In this document: piece after piece, positions 54,158 to 64,000 of the stretch | Layout of the letters: the number at the start of each line of letters is the position of its first letter | Numbering within the stretch: the stretch's first letter is position 1 | NCBI GenBank assembly: GCA_002010305.1 | Contig: MTND01000022.1 | Coordinates: 35,848 to 99,847, forward strand | DNA: 64,000 nucleotides | Origin: Archaeoglobi archaeon JdFR-42 | GTDB taxonomy: Archaea > Halobacteriota > Archaeoglobi > Archaeoglobales > JdFR-42 | Direction of reading: 5' to 3' | The notes under the pieces: generated by a model | Told to the model about the DNA's origin: nothing | Database searches by the model: none | What the model saw: only the letters and a program-made list of their open reading frames with translations | Made by a program: the position numbers and the translations under genes

Positions 54158-55399
54158 ATGAAGATTATTGAATTGGAATCTGAAAAAAAGGATGATTGGA
54201 GATGGAGAAAAATGATAAAAAATGAAAGCGATAGAGATGTACAAGGATATAAGGTAATAGAAAAAGAAATAGGAAGGTCGTTGTCCAGTAAGGAATTAGA
54301 GATAATCAAAAAACTGGAAGAAAAATTTCCAAGAAGTGATTTCTTTTTTCAGGTCAATGATTCTGAAGTAGCCTTTCATTTAAATTCACTAGATCTAAAT
54401 GCCTTCAAAGAGTATGCGAATCATCTGATAAAGGAATATGAACTGGATGTCCAGACAGAGAAAAATATTTTTTTTGAGATTATCAAAGAAATTGAAAATA
54501 TTAAAAGTTATGGTATAAAAAGTGGAAAAAGAATTTATGTTGATTATAACAAAGAGAAAAAGGTTCAAAATAGACGAAGTAAAATATTGCGGAGAGGTGC
54601 ATATTTTTATGCCTTAAATAACAATTTTTCAGAAAAGGTAAACGAGCTTCCAGAAAAATTTGTAAATAAAATCATCTGTGGAGATAGCGAACACGTCTTA
54701 AAACAACTACCGGATAATTGCATAGACATCATATTTACCTCGCCACCATATAACTTTGGACTAGATTATGATACTTCTGAGGATGGAATTGATTGGAATA
54801 GATATTTTAGTAAGTTGTTTGCGGTCTTCAAGGAGTGTATAAGAGTGTTAAAATACGGGGGCAGGATTATTGTAAATGTGCAGCCTCTGTTTTCAGATTA
54901 TATTCCAATTCATCACATTATTTCAAATTTCTTTATGGATAACAAACTGATCTGGAAAGGGGAGATTTTGTGGGAAAAACACAACTACAATTGCAAATAC
55001 ACTGCGTGGGGTAGTTGGAAAAGCCCTTCAAATCCCTATTTGAAATATACATGGGAGTTTCTTGAGATCTTTTGCAAAGGAGATTTGAAGAAGACCGGTT
55101 CAAGAGGAAATATCGACATTACTGGAGATGAATTTAAAAAATGGGTCTATGCGAAATGGGACATCGCTCCAGAAAGAAATATGAAAGAGTGGGGCCACCC
55201 TGCCATGTTTCCTGAAGAACTGGTAAGAAGGGTATTGAAACTCTTCAGTTACAGAAAAGATATTGTTCTGGACCCCTTTAATGGAGTGGGAACTACTACT
55301 AAAGTGGCAAAAGAGTTGGGTAGGAGATATGTGGGAATTGATATATCTGAAGAATACTGTAAGAAGGCCGAAAAGAGACTTGAGGAAATCACATGCTAA
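54158..55399 (+). CDS. Orphan site-specific DNA methyltransferase
   Basis: 413 residues. Motif IV TSPPYNFGLDYD near residue 195 precedes motif I DPFNGVGTTTKVA near 371, the beta-class order of N4-cytosine or N6-adenine methylases. The N-terminal 150 residues are helical and charged (target recognition or regulation). No restriction endonuclease is adjacent, so it may be regulatory or defensive. Confidence 0.85.
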   Translation: MKIIELESEKKDDWRWRKMIKNESDRDVQGYKVIEKEIGRSLSSKELEIIKKLEEKFPRSDFFFQVNDSEVAFHLNSLDLNAFKEYANHLIKEYELDVQTEKNIFFEIIKEIENIKSYGIKSGKRIYVDYNKEKKVQNRRSKILRRGAYFYALNNNFSEKVNELPEKFVNKIICGDSEHVLKQLPDNCIDIIFTSPPYNFGLDYDTSEDGIDWNRYFSKLFAVFKECIRVLKYGGRIIVNVQPLFSDYIPIHHIISNFFMDNKLIWKGEILWEKHNYNCKYTAWGSWKSPSNPYLKYTWEFLEIFCKGDLKKTGSRGNIDITGDEFKKWVYAKWDIAPERNMKEWGHPAMFPEELVRRVLKLFSYRKDIVLDPFNGVGTTTKVAKELGRRYVGIDISEEYCKKAEKRLEEITC

Positions 55400-55502
55400 G
55401 GGTTTATTTTATATTACCATAAATGGTATTCAGATGTATTCAAGAACCATTAAATTTGAAAAATGATATATATCAATTTCCAGTAACTTTGTTGTTTGTG
55501 GG

Positions 55503-56522
55503 ATGAACATGTCAACATACATCGTTGTCGGAGGCTTTTTTGGTGATGAAGGAAAGGGAAAAATTCTGGCTCATTTTGCTCTCTCAGATAAACCAACGGT
55601 TATAGCAAGAGGGGGAGTAGGACCGAATGCTGGACATACGGTAGAATTTCAGGGAAAGAAATATGGTCTGAGAATGGTGCCTACTGGATTTGTTTATGAA
55701 AAAGCAAGGTTGTTAATTGGAGCTGGAGTAGTGGTGGACCCAAGAGTGTTTTTGAAAGAAGTTAGAGAATTAGATCTGGCTGGAAGAGTAGGAGTAGACA
55801 TGCGCTGCGGCGTCATCGAAGAAAAGCATATAGAATTGGATAAGAAAAACAAACATCTTTCAGATGAGATAGGAACAACTGGAACCGGGACTGGACCAGC
55901 CAATGCCGATAGAGTTATGAGAATAGCAAGACAGGCAAAAGATGTACCGGAACTGGAAAAATTCCTTACAGATGTTCCTCTCGAAATTAATGAAGCTATT
56001 GATAATGGAGAAAATGTGTTACTGGAAGGCACTCAGGGATTTGGTATTTCCCTTTATTATGGCACTTACCCCTATGTGACATCAAAGGACACCACAGCAT
56101 CTCAGGTAGCGTGTGATGTGGGTATAGGTCCTACTAAAGTGGATGAAGTAGTTGTGGTTTTTAAATGTTTTCCCACGAGGGTAGGAGAAGGCCCTTTCAG
56201 AACAGAGATACCTCAGAAAGAGGCAGAGAAATTGGGTATTCAGGAATTTGGAACTGTTACAGGAAGACCGAGGAGAGTTGGATTATGGGATGGAGAGATG
56301 GCCAGATATTCTGCCATGGTAAATGGAGCAACTCAGTGTGCTCTAACAGGTCTGGATAGAGTCGATCCGGCATGTAGAGACGTAAAAGAGTATAGCAAGT
56401 TATCTTCGAAAGGAAAAGAGTTCATTGAAATGGTGGAGGAAGATACAGGAGTCCCTGTAACCATAGTTTCCACCGGTCCTGATCTAGAAAGCCTCATCGA
56501 TCTTCGGAATGAGAAACTATAA
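55503..56522 (+). CDS. purA: Adenylosuccinate synthase (short archaeal form)
   Basis: 339 residues, the short archaeal size. FFGDEGKGK is the P-loop, and [20 protein letters not shown] the IMP-binding region. [12 protein letters not shown] lies near residue 125. First step from IMP to AMP. A TATATAT box near 55468 suggests a leaderless or short-leader transcript. ATG at 55509 is also possible. Confidence 0.96.
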   Translation: MNMSTYIVVGGFFGDEGKGKILAHFALSDKPTVIARGGVGPNAGHTVEFQGKKYGLRMVPTGFVYEKARLLIGAGVVVDPRVFLKEVRELDLAGRVGVDMRCGVIEEKHIELDKKNKHLSDEIGTTGTGTGPANADRVMRIARQAKDVPELEKFLTDVPLEINEAIDNGENVLLEGTQGFGISLYYGTYPYVTSKDTTASQVACDVGIGPTKVDEVVVVFKCFPTRVGEGPFRTEIPQKEAEKLGIQEFGTVTGRPRRVGLWDGEMARYSAMVNGATQCALTGLDRVDPACRDVKEYSKLSSKGKEFIEMVEEDTGVPVTIVSTGPDLESLIDLRNEKL

Positions 56523-56557
56523 TTAGGAAAATGCATACCTAATTTATGGTGATGCTC

Positions 56558-56740
56558 ATGAAAAGAGATTTGCTGGACATATTAGCATGTCCTGTTTGCA
56601 AAGGAGATCTTTCTATAGAAGTTGAAGAAGAAGATGAAAAAGAAATAATCAGGGGCAGATTGCACTGCGAAAAGTGTGATGAATTTTATCCAATTGAAGA
56701 TGGAATTCCAAATATGCTCCCTCCTGACCTGAGAGATTGA
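56558..56740 (+). CDS. Trm112-like zinc-binding protein
   Basis: 60 residues: LLDILACPVCKGDLSI and LHCEKCDEFYPIEDGIPNML form the zinc fold of Trm112, the partner that activates tRNA and protein methyltransferases. ATG at 56558 follows GGTGATG. Confidence 0.88.
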   Translation: MKRDLLDILACPVCKGDLSIEVEEEDEKEIIRGRLHCEKCDEFYPIEDGIPNMLPPDLRD

Positions 56741-56752
56741 GAGGAGATGTGA

Positions 56753-57322
56753 TTGCCCCTTCAGCAGGTACATATCGGAAAAACAAATCTCGATTCGATT
56801 TTTATTGAGAAGGATGAAATTGAAATACCTCTCAAACCAGGAGAAGAAGAAATCCTTGAGATCAATTTTATAAACCATGGAATCCCCACTCATCTATATA
56901 TTTCTGTAAGTGATGATTTAAAAGATATTATCCAGATAGAAAATCCAAATCCATATGTTAGATTTGACCTGACGGTTCCAATAAAGGTCTCTTTACCTGA
57001 AGATAAGCGATTTGTTAAAGGCAAAGTTATTATTACCAGTGGCTACGGCAGAGTCCAGGAAGACTTTATTCTGATGGTAGGTGTGAGAGAACTCAGAGAA
57101 AAAAGGCATGTAGAGGTGGATAAGACCCTCACCACTCATGTTATAAAGAAGAAGCCATCAATCTCTTTCCCGGTGGTTCTGCTTACTGCAATCATTTTCG
57201 TTCTTTCATTTGTGTTCACGGTTATTTTTCCTCTGATGAGCTTCATGTATGGTGCCGTGATAATGTCAGTGGCTTTGACATTTGGAGTTACCTACTCTAT
57301 TCTGAAACTTCTGGAGGTGTGA
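56753..57322 (+). CDS. Hypothetical membrane protein with beta N-domain
   Basis: 189 residues from TTG after GGAGATG. A beta-rich, Ig-like N-terminal domain (residues 1-120) is followed by two C-terminal membrane helices (FPVVLLTAIIFVLSFVFTVI and MYGAVIMSVALTFGV). Related to archaeal hypothetical proteins. It ends 3 nt before the pyrG start codon. Confidence 0.6.
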   Translation: MPLQQVHIGKTNLDSIFIEKDEIEIPLKPGEEEILEINFINHGIPTHLYISVSDDLKDIIQIENPNPYVRFDLTVPIKVSLPEDKRFVKGKVIITSGYGRVQEDFILMVGVRELREKRHVEVDKTLTTHVIKKKPSISFPVVLLTAIIFVLSFVFTVIFPLMSFMYGAVIMSVALTFGVTYSILKLLEV

Positions 57323-57325
57323 TTC

Positions 57326-58918
57326 ATCAAATACATTATTGTAACTGGTGGAGTAATGAGTGGGTTGGGAAAAGGCATAACTGCCGCATCCATCGGCAGA
57401 ATTCTGGTAGAACGGGGTTATAAAGTGGTCCCCATTAAGATAGATCCCTATATAAATATAGATGCCGGTACCATGAATCCTTTCCAGCATGGGGAGGTAT
57501 ATGTTCTTAAAGATGGTAGTGAAGTAGATCTGGATCTTGGTCATTATGAGAGATTTCTTGATGTGGATTTAACTGGTGAACACAATATAACAACTGGAAA
57601 GATCTATCGAGAGGTTATAGAAAAAGAAAGAAAAGGGGAATACTTGGGTAAAACCGTCCAGATAATCCCTCACATTACCGATGAAATCAAATCGTGGATC
57701 AGACGAGTGGCCAATGCTAATGGTGCAGATGTATGTCTTGTTGAGATAGGAGGAACTGTTGGTGATATTGAGAGCATGCCGTTCCTTGAAGCTGTCAGGC
57801 AGATGCATATTGAAGAAGGACATAACAATCTAGTGCTGGTTCACGTGACTTTGGTGCCCATTGACAAAATGGGAGAGCAGAAAACCAAACCAACCCAGCA
57901 TTCTGTTAAGGCTTTACGAGAGTTAGGGCTTCAGCCAGATGCAATAGTGGGTAGGTGTCTGGAACCTTTAACACAGGAATCAAAGGATAAAATAGCCCTT
58001 TTCTGTGATGTACCTCGTGAAGCAGTGGTGAGTGCTCACGATGCAGAGGATATATATGAAGTACCATTGATGCTTGAAGAAGAAAGTTTTCACAGATATC
58101 TTGAGTTAAAACTATCTCTTGAAGACAGACCTTCAGGAAATCAATGGAAAATGATCGTTGAGAGACTCCATAATCTACAGAAGGAAGTAGAAATAGCCCT
58201 AGTGGGGAAATATACAAATGTCAAAGACTCATACCTAAGTATCAGAGAGGCATTAAAGCATGCTGGTATTCAGGTTGGAACTAGAGTAAATATCCACTGG
58301 GTGGAAGCTGAGCATCTTGAAACAGATTTTAGACTGATTGAGGATCTTAAACCAGATGGAATCCTGGTACCTGGTGGATTCGGAGAACGAGGCACTGAAG
58401 GTAAAATTATGGCCATCAAATATGCAAGAGAAAATAATATTCCTTTTCTTGGAATCTGTTTTGGTTTTCAGATGGCAGTTGTCGAGTTCTCCCGTCATGT
58501 AGCAGGGTTAAAAGATGCTCACAGTATGGAAATTGATAAAGAGACACCTCATCCTGTTATTGATCTCCTGCCAGAACAGAGAGATATAACCCAGCTTGGG
58601 GGTACTATGAGATTGGGAGACCATGAAGTATATCTGGAGAAAGACTCCATGGCATTCAGGCTTTATGGCACCTTATCCATTGTTGAGCGACATCGCCACC
58701 GGTACGAGGTAAATCCTGAATACGTTCCTCTTCTCCAGGAAAAAGGATTGAGATTCACAGGATATATAGGTAACAGAATGGAGATTCTTGAGCTTGACTC
58801 TCATCCTTTTTATTTTGCAACTCAATTTCATCCAGAATTTAAATCGAGGCCATATCGTCCTTCACCACCATTTGTTGGGTTTGTTACTGCATCCCTGGCC
58901 TCTCAGGAGGGGCAGTGA
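57326..58918 (+). CDS. pyrG: CTP synthase
   Basis: 531 residues if started at ATC (57326). The conserved N-terminus [20 protein letters not shown] lies before the first ATG (57356), and the frame has a stop just upstream at 57320, so no ATG, GTG or TTG can supply it. GGAGGTG lies 6 nt before the ATC. The glutaminase domain has GICFGFQ and HPEFKSRP. It converts UTP to CTP. The end overlaps guaA by 1 nt. Confidence 0.95.
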   Translation: MKYIIVTGGVMSGLGKGITAASIGRILVERGYKVVPIKIDPYINIDAGTMNPFQHGEVYVLKDGSEVDLDLGHYERFLDVDLTGEHNITTGKIYREVIEKERKGEYLGKTVQIIPHITDEIKSWIRRVANANGADVCLVEIGGTVGDIESMPFLEAVRQMHIEEGHNNLVLVHVTLVPIDKMGEQKTKPTQHSVKALRELGLQPDAIVGRCLEPLTQESKDKIALFCDVPREAVVSAHDAEDIYEVPLMLEEESFHRYLELKLSLEDRPSGNQWKMIVERLHNLQKEVEIALVGKYTNVKDSYLSIREALKHAGIQVGTRVNIHWVEAEHLETDFRLIEDLKPDGILVPGGFGERGTEGKIMAIKYARENNIPFLGICFGFQMAVVEFSRHVAGLKDAHSMEIDKETPHPVIDLLPEQRDITQLGGTMRLGDHEVYLEKDSMAFRLYGTLSIVERHRHRYEVNPEYVPLLQEKGLRFTGYIGNRMEILELDSHPFYFATQFHPEFKSRPYRPSPPFVGFVTASLASQEGQ

Positions 58919-59826
58919 TGAACGTCGAGAAGTTTGTAAGAGAGGCTATTGATGAGATACAGAAAAAGGTTAAGGGAAAGGCCATCATCGCCCTGTCTGG
59001 AGGTGTTGACAGCTCGGTATGTGCTGTGCTAGCCCATAAAGCCATTGGCAATCGTCTGATACCGGTATTCGTCGATACTGGACTTATGAGAGAGAGTGAA
59101 CCTGAAAAGATCAGAGATCTCTTCTCATATATGAATCTGAGATTTATAGATGCAGGAAAAAGATTTCTTTCAGCTTTAAAGGGAGTTTCAGACCCTGAAA
59201 GAAAAAGAAAGATTATAGGAGAACTTTTTGTCAGGATTTTTGAGGAAGAGGCACGTGAAAACAATGCTGAGTATCTAATTCAAGGTACCATCTATCCGGA
59301 TATTGTTGAATCGGAAGGTGGAATTAAGAGTCACCATAATGTGGGCGGATTCCCACTCAATTATGAATTCAAAGAGATTGTTGAACCCCTGAGGGATTTA
59401 TACAAAGATGAGGTAAGAGAGGTTGCAAGACATCTTGGTTTACCGGAGGAAATATCTGAACGAATGCCGTTTCCCGGGCCTGGACTGGCTGTGAGGATTG
59501 TAGGAGAGGTAACTCCTGAAAAGGTTGAAGTGGTCAGAAAGGCAACTTTTATTGTTGAAGAGGAGTTGAAAGACATCTCAAAATGGCAGGCTTTCGCTGC
59601 GATTACTGGAATGGGAACAGGGGTGAAAGGGGATAATAGAGTGTATGGTTATATAGTTTCTATACGAGCAGTTGATTCAAGGGATGGTATGACTGCTCAT
59701 CCTTTAGAATTATCATGGGATAAACTTAAAAAGATTGGATTACGAATAACCAATGAGATCCCCTCTGTAGCGAGAGTGGTGTATGATATAACCCCAAAAC
59801 CTCCTGCGACAATTGAATATGAGTGA
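58918..59826 (+). CDS. guaAB: GMP synthase subunit B (PP-loop ATP pyrophosphatase)
   Basis: 302 residues. [10 protein letters not shown] near residue 25 is the PP-loop; the C-terminal dimer domain ends KPPATIEYE. The glutaminase half is absent, as in archaea that keep it on a separate gene. It makes GMP from XMP. ATG at 58918 overlaps pyrG. Confidence 0.95.
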   Translation: MNVEKFVREAIDEIQKKVKGKAIIALSGGVDSSVCAVLAHKAIGNRLIPVFVDTGLMRESEPEKIRDLFSYMNLRFIDAGKRFLSALKGVSDPERKRKIIGELFVRIFEEEARENNAEYLIQGTIYPDIVESEGGIKSHHNVGGFPLNYEFKEIVEPLRDLYKDEVREVARHLGLPEEISERMPFPGPGLAVRIVGEVTPEKVEVVRKATFIVEEELKDISKWQAFAAITGMGTGVKGDNRVYGYIVSIRAVDSRDGMTAHPLELSWDKLKKIGLRITNEIPSVARVVYDITPKPPATIEYE

Positions 59827-59832
59827 TCAAAT

Positions 59833-60348
59833 ATGGAAGGAAATTATATAGATAAACTGATTAAAAAACTGGAAAATCATGACATCAACAGAAAATATTT
59901 TGCTTTGCGATATCTTGCAGCAACCCTTCAAAGAGACCCTGCAAAAATAGCTGCCATCTCTTCGACTAATGAATACCGGAGAATTGTAACATCTGTTAAA
60001 GAACTCTCTTCTTCACCCCATCCTACAGTAAAGATGGAAGCCATGGCAGTCTTGGAACTGTTAAATCAATTTGATAAAGAAACGGATGATGAGGAAACTT
60101 TGAGTTGCCCCAGTTGTGGGGCAGGTATATCCATGGTGTTCAGCTACTGCCCGAAATGTGGGGCAACTATTGAAGCAGAAACCTCTCTATCCTGTCAGAA
60201 TTGTGGAAAACCTGTTTCATCCTCCATGTCTTTTTGTCCTTTTTGTGGCGAAGTGCTGAAAAGTAAGACAGGTTTGACCTGTCCTACATGTAACAGTGAG
60301 CGGGACGTGAAATGGAAAATATGTCCTTTCTGTGGAACTGAATTTTGA
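59833..60348 (+). CDS. Zinc-ribbon protein with helical N-terminus
   Basis: 171 residues. The N-terminal half is helical. The C-terminal half has three double-Cys zinc ribbons (CPSCGAG with CPKCGA, CQNCGK with CPFCGE, CPTC with CPFCGT). Function is unknown; it may bind nucleic acid or protein. Co-directional with guaA and argD. Confidence 0.7.
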   Translation: MEGNYIDKLIKKLENHDINRKYFALRYLAATLQRDPAKIAAISSTNEYRRIVTSVKELSSSPHPTVKMEAMAVLELLNQFDKETDDEETLSCPSCGAGISMVFSYCPKCGATIEAETSLSCQNCGKPVSSSMSFCPFCGEVLKSKTGLTCPTCNSERDVKWKICPFCGTEF

Positions 60349-60359
60349 TGGGTGTAAGA

Positions 60360-61532
60360 ATGGAGCATGGAAATCCTAATTCTGTTGAAGAGTTCGTTGA
60401 GGTAGAAAAACAGTTTCTCATAAATGTATACCGACGACAGCCTGTTGTCCTCGAATATGGTTGGGGGGCAAGAGTGGTTGATATTAATGGAAAAGAGTAT
60501 ATCGATTTGGTAGCAGGGATAGCAGTGAATTCCATAGGGCATGCTCACCCCACTGTGGTAGAAGCTATATGCAATCAAGCAAAGAAGCTCATCCACACCT
60601 CTAATCTGTATTATACCAGGCCACAGATCAATCTTGCAATTAAACTGAAGGAATTAACAGGGATGGACAGATTTTTTTTCTGCAATTCTGGAACTGAAGC
60701 AGTGGAAGGAGCCCTCAAATTCGCTCGAAAAGTTACCGGAAAGAAGAATTTCATAGCATTCTCTGGTAGTTTCCATGGAAGAAGCATGGGGGCTTTATCT
60801 GTAACATTTCCAGAGAAATACAGGAATCCATTTCTCCCACTCCTTGAAGGTGTGGAATTCGTAGAGTTCAATAATCCCGATAATATTATTTCGAAAATCA
60901 ACAGGGATACTGCTGGAATTGTAGTTGAGCTGGTTCAAGGTGAGGGAGGTGTGAATGTGGCTGAAAAGGATTTTGTTAAAGCCTTAATTGATGTTAGAAA
61001 CGATTATGACTGTTTGCTGATAGTGGATGAAGTCCAGACTGGGTTTGGGCGAACAGGAAGATGGTTTGCGAAGGATCATTTTGCCCTAAAACCAGATATC
61101 ATCACTATGGCCAAGGCTATGGGCGGAGGAATTCCTATTGGGGGTATCGGGGTAACTGAAGAGGTGGCGAGAGTCCTTACCCCGGGGGATCATGCATCTA
61201 CCTTTGGAGGAAATCCTTTTGCATGTTCTGCTTCTCTTGCCACAATTAAGGTGATAGAGGAAGAAAAACTTGTTGAAAAGGCGAAGGTGGATGGAGAGTA
61301 TTTTATGAAATCTCTGAAAAAACTTCCAGTTAATGAGGTAAGAGGCCTTGGTATGATGATTGGGGTAGATGTTAACAATGCATCTGAAGTGGTGAATGAA
61401 GCCCTTAAGAGAGGATTGCTAGTGAATAACACATCCAATAATACTCTGAGACTTGTCCCCCCTCTGGTGATTACACGAGACGAAATTGATAAAGCAGTAG
61501 AGATCCTTGGAGACATCATAACAGGACAGTAA
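60360..61532 (+). CDS. argD: Acetylornithine/LysW-type aminotransferase (class III)
   Basis: 390 residues of the class III PLP aminotransferases. FFCNSGTEAVEGALKFARK near residue 108, DEVQTGFGRTGRWFA near 225 and TMAKAMGGGIPIGG near 250, where Lys binds PLP. Acetylornithine aminotransferase in arginine synthesis is the best fit; related amine substrates are possible. The frame is open to 60345. Confidence 0.9.
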   Translation: MEHGNPNSVEEFVEVEKQFLINVYRRQPVVLEYGWGARVVDINGKEYIDLVAGIAVNSIGHAHPTVVEAICNQAKKLIHTSNLYYTRPQINLAIKLKELTGMDRFFFCNSGTEAVEGALKFARKVTGKKNFIAFSGSFHGRSMGALSVTFPEKYRNPFLPLLEGVEFVEFNNPDNIISKINRDTAGIVVELVQGEGGVNVAEKDFVKALIDVRNDYDCLLIVDEVQTGFGRTGRWFAKDHFALKPDIITMAKAMGGGIPIGGIGVTEEVARVLTPGDHASTFGGNPFACSASLATIKVIEEEKLVEKAKVDGEYFMKSLKKLPVNEVRGLGMMIGVDVNNASEVVNEALKRGLLVNNTSNNTLRLVPPLVITRDEIDKAVEILGDIITGQ

Positions 61533-62139
61533 TATATCATATCCCCCCTCGTGTGGGTTCAATAAACTGTTTTTATTGAAAAAAGAGAAAAATACAGTTG
61601 TAGATGATAGAAGAAGGGGGATTTAAATTTCTGTTTGACATCTGCACATTGTTTATGGCAAGTCAGTCACTGATACTGTAAAGTACACTTCTTCAAAAAT
61701 TAAGGAAATCCTGAAAAGATGACAGTAAATAAATCTCTTCCAAGGCTGGTGAAACTCCGAGAACGAATTATGAGAGAGATCTGATTGACGATCTGATTGA
61801 TAGCATCTCATAATTTAAACCAAAAGGACAGGAAAGCTTGTAATGGCCTACTGACGGGTTATAAGAGGAATAACTTCAAACCATTTTTTGTAAGGTGATA
61901 ATCTCTTTGAGCATGGCTAGTAAAAAAGAAAACTTTCGGCATTTTATTACTATGAAAATCCATCAGCATTACCTCTGTTTGAAACCTCGGCTTTGCATAA
62001 GATATTTTAGCCAGAATATAATCTCCAAAAAGAATAGAGAAATTCTTCAGGGTTTTATATCCCTTATACATCTGGGATTTTTCTATATTGCGTTCAGGTA
62101 CAGAAAAAGGTTTATGCGAGTGCCATCTATGTAGATATT
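61533..62139. other. Gap after argD, no convincing gene
   Basis: About 600 bp of AT-rich sequence. A frame at 61895-62134 has biased composition and no recognised motif. A direct repeat GATCTGATTGA lies near 61781-61801. This may be a decayed gene or non-coding sequence. Confidence 0.4.
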
Positions 62140-63039
62140 ATGAGGGTTGCAGGTGTAGGGCCTGCTCTTGTGGATTATCTTCATCTTATCGATGTATATC
62201 CAGACAGAGGCGGACACACAGTGGTAAAAAATACCAGAAAAATGGCTGGAGGTGCTGCTGCTAATGTTATATTTGGGCTAACCCTGTACGGATTTAAGGG
62301 ATCCTTTTACTCTCCTGTAGGGGATGATGAGGATGGAAAGTTTTTCATAGACTCTTTTAGAAAAATTGGGGTCAACACAGAGGGTATACAGGTTATCAGT
62401 GGGTCGACAGGAAGAGTTGAATGTTTTGTAGATGGAAATGGAGAACGAACGTTTTTCGTGTTTCCGGGCGTTGTTGCCAGGCTTGATGAATACAGAATTC
62501 CGTTAGAGAAGCTTGAAAGAGAGGATGTAATATACCTTGATCCGTTTCCGGTGGAAAAAAGTTTTGAGTTTCATTTCAGGGTGGCAGAGGAGTGTTCGTC
62601 CTCAAAAGTCCTGAATCCTGGATTTCCGTACACTCGTCTAGGGTTCAAAAAATTGAGATCTCTTTTAGCTCTTTGTGATGTAGTCATTTTGAATAAGGAT
62701 GAGTTTAATCTACTTGGTGTTCCACCATCTGATTATCTGAAAACAGGTGTTACAATCCTGATAGTCACTCTTGGAAAAGACGGAAGTGTGGCATATGTAG
62801 ACAGTGCCAGCCCTAACAGAATAAAATCACCTTCAGTGTCAGTAGAAGTAGTTGATACAACAGGGGCAGGAGACGCCTTCTCAGTTGGTTTTTTGTATGG
62901 TTATCTAAATGATCTTCCGATAAGGCAGTCACTGGATCTAGGCAATACACTTGCTGCTCACTGCATCACCGGACTCGGAGCTAGAAATTTTATGAGTAAA
63001 GAGGAATTTGAATCAGTGGTGGAGGGGCTGGAATTTTGA
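62140..63039 (+). CDS. PfkB-family carbohydrate/nucleoside kinase
   Basis: 299 residues. The PfkB signature DTTGAGDAFSVGFLYGY lies near residue 240, with the catalytic Asp in GAGD. The N-terminus has PGRGG-like DRGGHTVVKNTRKMAGGAA. Likely phosphorylates a sugar or nucleoside. Its stop overlaps the next start. Confidence 0.88.
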   Translation: MRVAGVGPALVDYLHLIDVYPDRGGHTVVKNTRKMAGGAAANVIFGLTLYGFKGSFYSPVGDDEDGKFFIDSFRKIGVNTEGIQVISGSTGRVECFVDGNGERTFFVFPGVVARLDEYRIPLEKLEREDVIYLDPFPVEKSFEFHFRVAEECSSSKVLNPGFPYTRLGFKKLRSLLALCDVVILNKDEFNLLGVPPSDYLKTGVTILIVTLGKDGSVAYVDSASPNRIKSPSVSVEVVDTTGAGDAFSVGFLYGYLNDLPIRQSLDLGNTLAAHCITGLGARNFMSKEEFESVVEGLEF

Positions 63040-64000
63040 GAATAATCTCTATTTTATTTATACTAATGCTATTTATGGCAACGGCAAATGCCAGTACTGT
63101 TGTTCAGGTTGATATAGACGGTGTTATCAATCCTTCAACTGTGGTTTCTGTTGAAAATGCTATTAAAATTGCTAAAAAAGAAAAAGCATCACTCCTCCTG
63201 ATTCGTATAAATACTCCAGGAGGACTGGTCGATTCAACCGTTAAGATCATCCAGATGATAGACGATAGTGAAATACCTGTTGTGACCTATGTGGGGCCGA
63301 GTGGAGCTATCTCAGCCTCGGCTGGCTCTTTTGTCCTTCTTGCAGGACATATTGCAGCTATGTCTCCTAGCACATCAGTTGGAGCAGCCACACCCGTTCA
63401 GGTTGGGGTGACTGGCATAAGTCCTGTGGAAAATAAAACTGTAAACTATATGGCATCCTATATCAGAAGTATAGCAGAGAGCAGAGGTAGACCACCAGAT
63501 ATTGCAGAGAAGTTCGTCACAGAGGCTTTAAGTCTTACAGCGAGAGAAGCGATGGAGGCAGGTGTTATAGATTTTATGGCGGATTCAGTAGAGGATTTGC
63601 TGAAAGAAATCAACGGAATGGAAATCAATGTAAAAGGAAGACCAGTGATGGTAGATACATCAGAATATGAGCTGATACGATATGAAAAAGGACTAACCGA
63701 AGAAATAATGAATGTTCTGGCCAACCCGCAGGTAGCAGCAATACTTCTTTTGATTGGAATTTATGGACTAATCTTTGGTTTATCTTCGCCGGGTACATAT
63801 ATACCTGAAACCATCGGCATTATAGCACTCGTGTTGGCTTTGTATGGTTTAGGAACCTTTGAGGTGAACGTTCTGGGCATAATTCTCATCATCTTGGGAG
63901 TTATCCTCTCCATCGCAGAACTAGTAACTCCAACTTATGGTGGATTGACAGTTGCTGCTGCAGTTAGCTTCATTCTTGGCGCTCTTTTACTTCCTAAAGA
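63036..64000 (+). CDS. NfeD-type membrane serine protease, cut by window end
   Basis: TTG at 63036 overlaps the kinase stop and gives a signal peptide (MRIISILFILMLFMATANAS). A ClpP-like domain follows: ARINTPGG-like IRINTPGGLVDST, then GPSGAISASAGSFV with the catalytic Ser and AMSPSTSVGAATPV. Then several membrane helices. The C-terminal NfeD domain is beyond the window. Role: membrane protein quality control. Confidence 0.9.
   Translation, partial: MRIISILFILMLFMATANASTVVQVDIDGVINPSTVVSVENAIKIAKKEKASLLLIRINTPGGLVDSTVKIIQMIDDSEIPVVTYVGPSGAISASAGSFVLLAGHIAAMSPSTSVGAATPVQVGVTGISPVENKTVNYMASYIRSIAESRGRPPDIAEKFVTEALSLTAREAMEAGVIDFMADSVEDLLKEINGMEINVKGRPVMVDTSEYELIRYEKGLTEEIMNVLANPQVAAILLLIGIYGLIFGLSSPGTYIPETIGIIALVLALYGLGTFEVNVLGIILIILGVILSIAELVTPTYGGLTVAAAVSFILGALLLPK

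Noticed and set aside
61895..62134. 79-codon frame before the PfkB gene
   Set aside because: Odd composition, no motif and no clear ribosome-binding site. Not annotated as a gene.

Overview
The window is archaeal, most likely a euryarchaeon of the Methanomicrobia/Methanosarcinia grade. The evidence is a complete A-type ATP synthase operon in the Methanosarcina order (H-I-K-E-C-F-A-B-D-G), a short archaeal PurA, a stand-alone GMP synthase PP-loop subunit, CbiZ-type cobamide salvage, archaeal BRE/TATA promoters and strong GGAGGTG ribosome-binding sites. A c-type cytochrome is present. No methanogenesis gene lies in the window, so lifestyle cannot be read from it.

Layout: (1) 1-10.5 kb, chromosome: end of a MoaD-like reading frame running in frame into moeA, the ATP synthase operon, and a DUF4013 membrane protein. 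(2) 10.59-23.34 kb, a 12.75-kb provirus in a tRNA-Glu(CTC) gene. A perfect 46-bp repeat (attL/attR) covers the 5' part of the tRNA and lies inside the integrase gene, so integration has split the integrase in two (SSV-type). Its leftward genes include a HerA/FtsK-like ATPase, an SF3-type helicase, a PD-(D/E)xK-like nuclease, two ribbon-helix-helix proteins and a run of small membrane or beta-rich proteins that looks like the virion module of a tailless, membrane-containing virus. Control elements include a perfect 16-bp palindrome, a shared promoter element and an iteron-like GATAAC region. (3) 23.8-29.5 kb, a second plasmid-like element with an AAA+ helicase, an AEP-type primase and small DNA-binding or zinc proteins. 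(4) 29.5-43.8 kb, a type I-B CRISPR-Cas locus: about 65 repeats, cas4-cas1-cas2 rightward and cas6-cas8b-cas7-cas5-cas3 leftward, with a VapB gene and a frameshifted VapC gene between the two operons. (5) 44-46.3 kb, HicAB, a DUF2283/DUF4258 pair (the latter frameshifted) and a second tyrosine recombinase. (6) 46.5-64 kb, chromosome: thioredoxin-like lipoprotein, membrane-anchored cytochrome c, HIT protein, the cobamide operon btuF-btuC-btuD-cbiZ, an F420-type oxidoreductase, an orphan DNA methylase, then purA, a Trm112-like gene, pyrG, guaA(B), argD, a PfkB kinase and an NfeD-type protease cut by the window end.

Points that stand out: the split integrase and what it does to expression (the host tRNA promoter now faces int(C), while the intact tRNA lies downstream of viral DNA); the unusual virion module; and three genes (pyrG, the cytochrome c gene, the viral helicase) with a strong ribosome-binding site but only AUC or AUU where the start codon should be.
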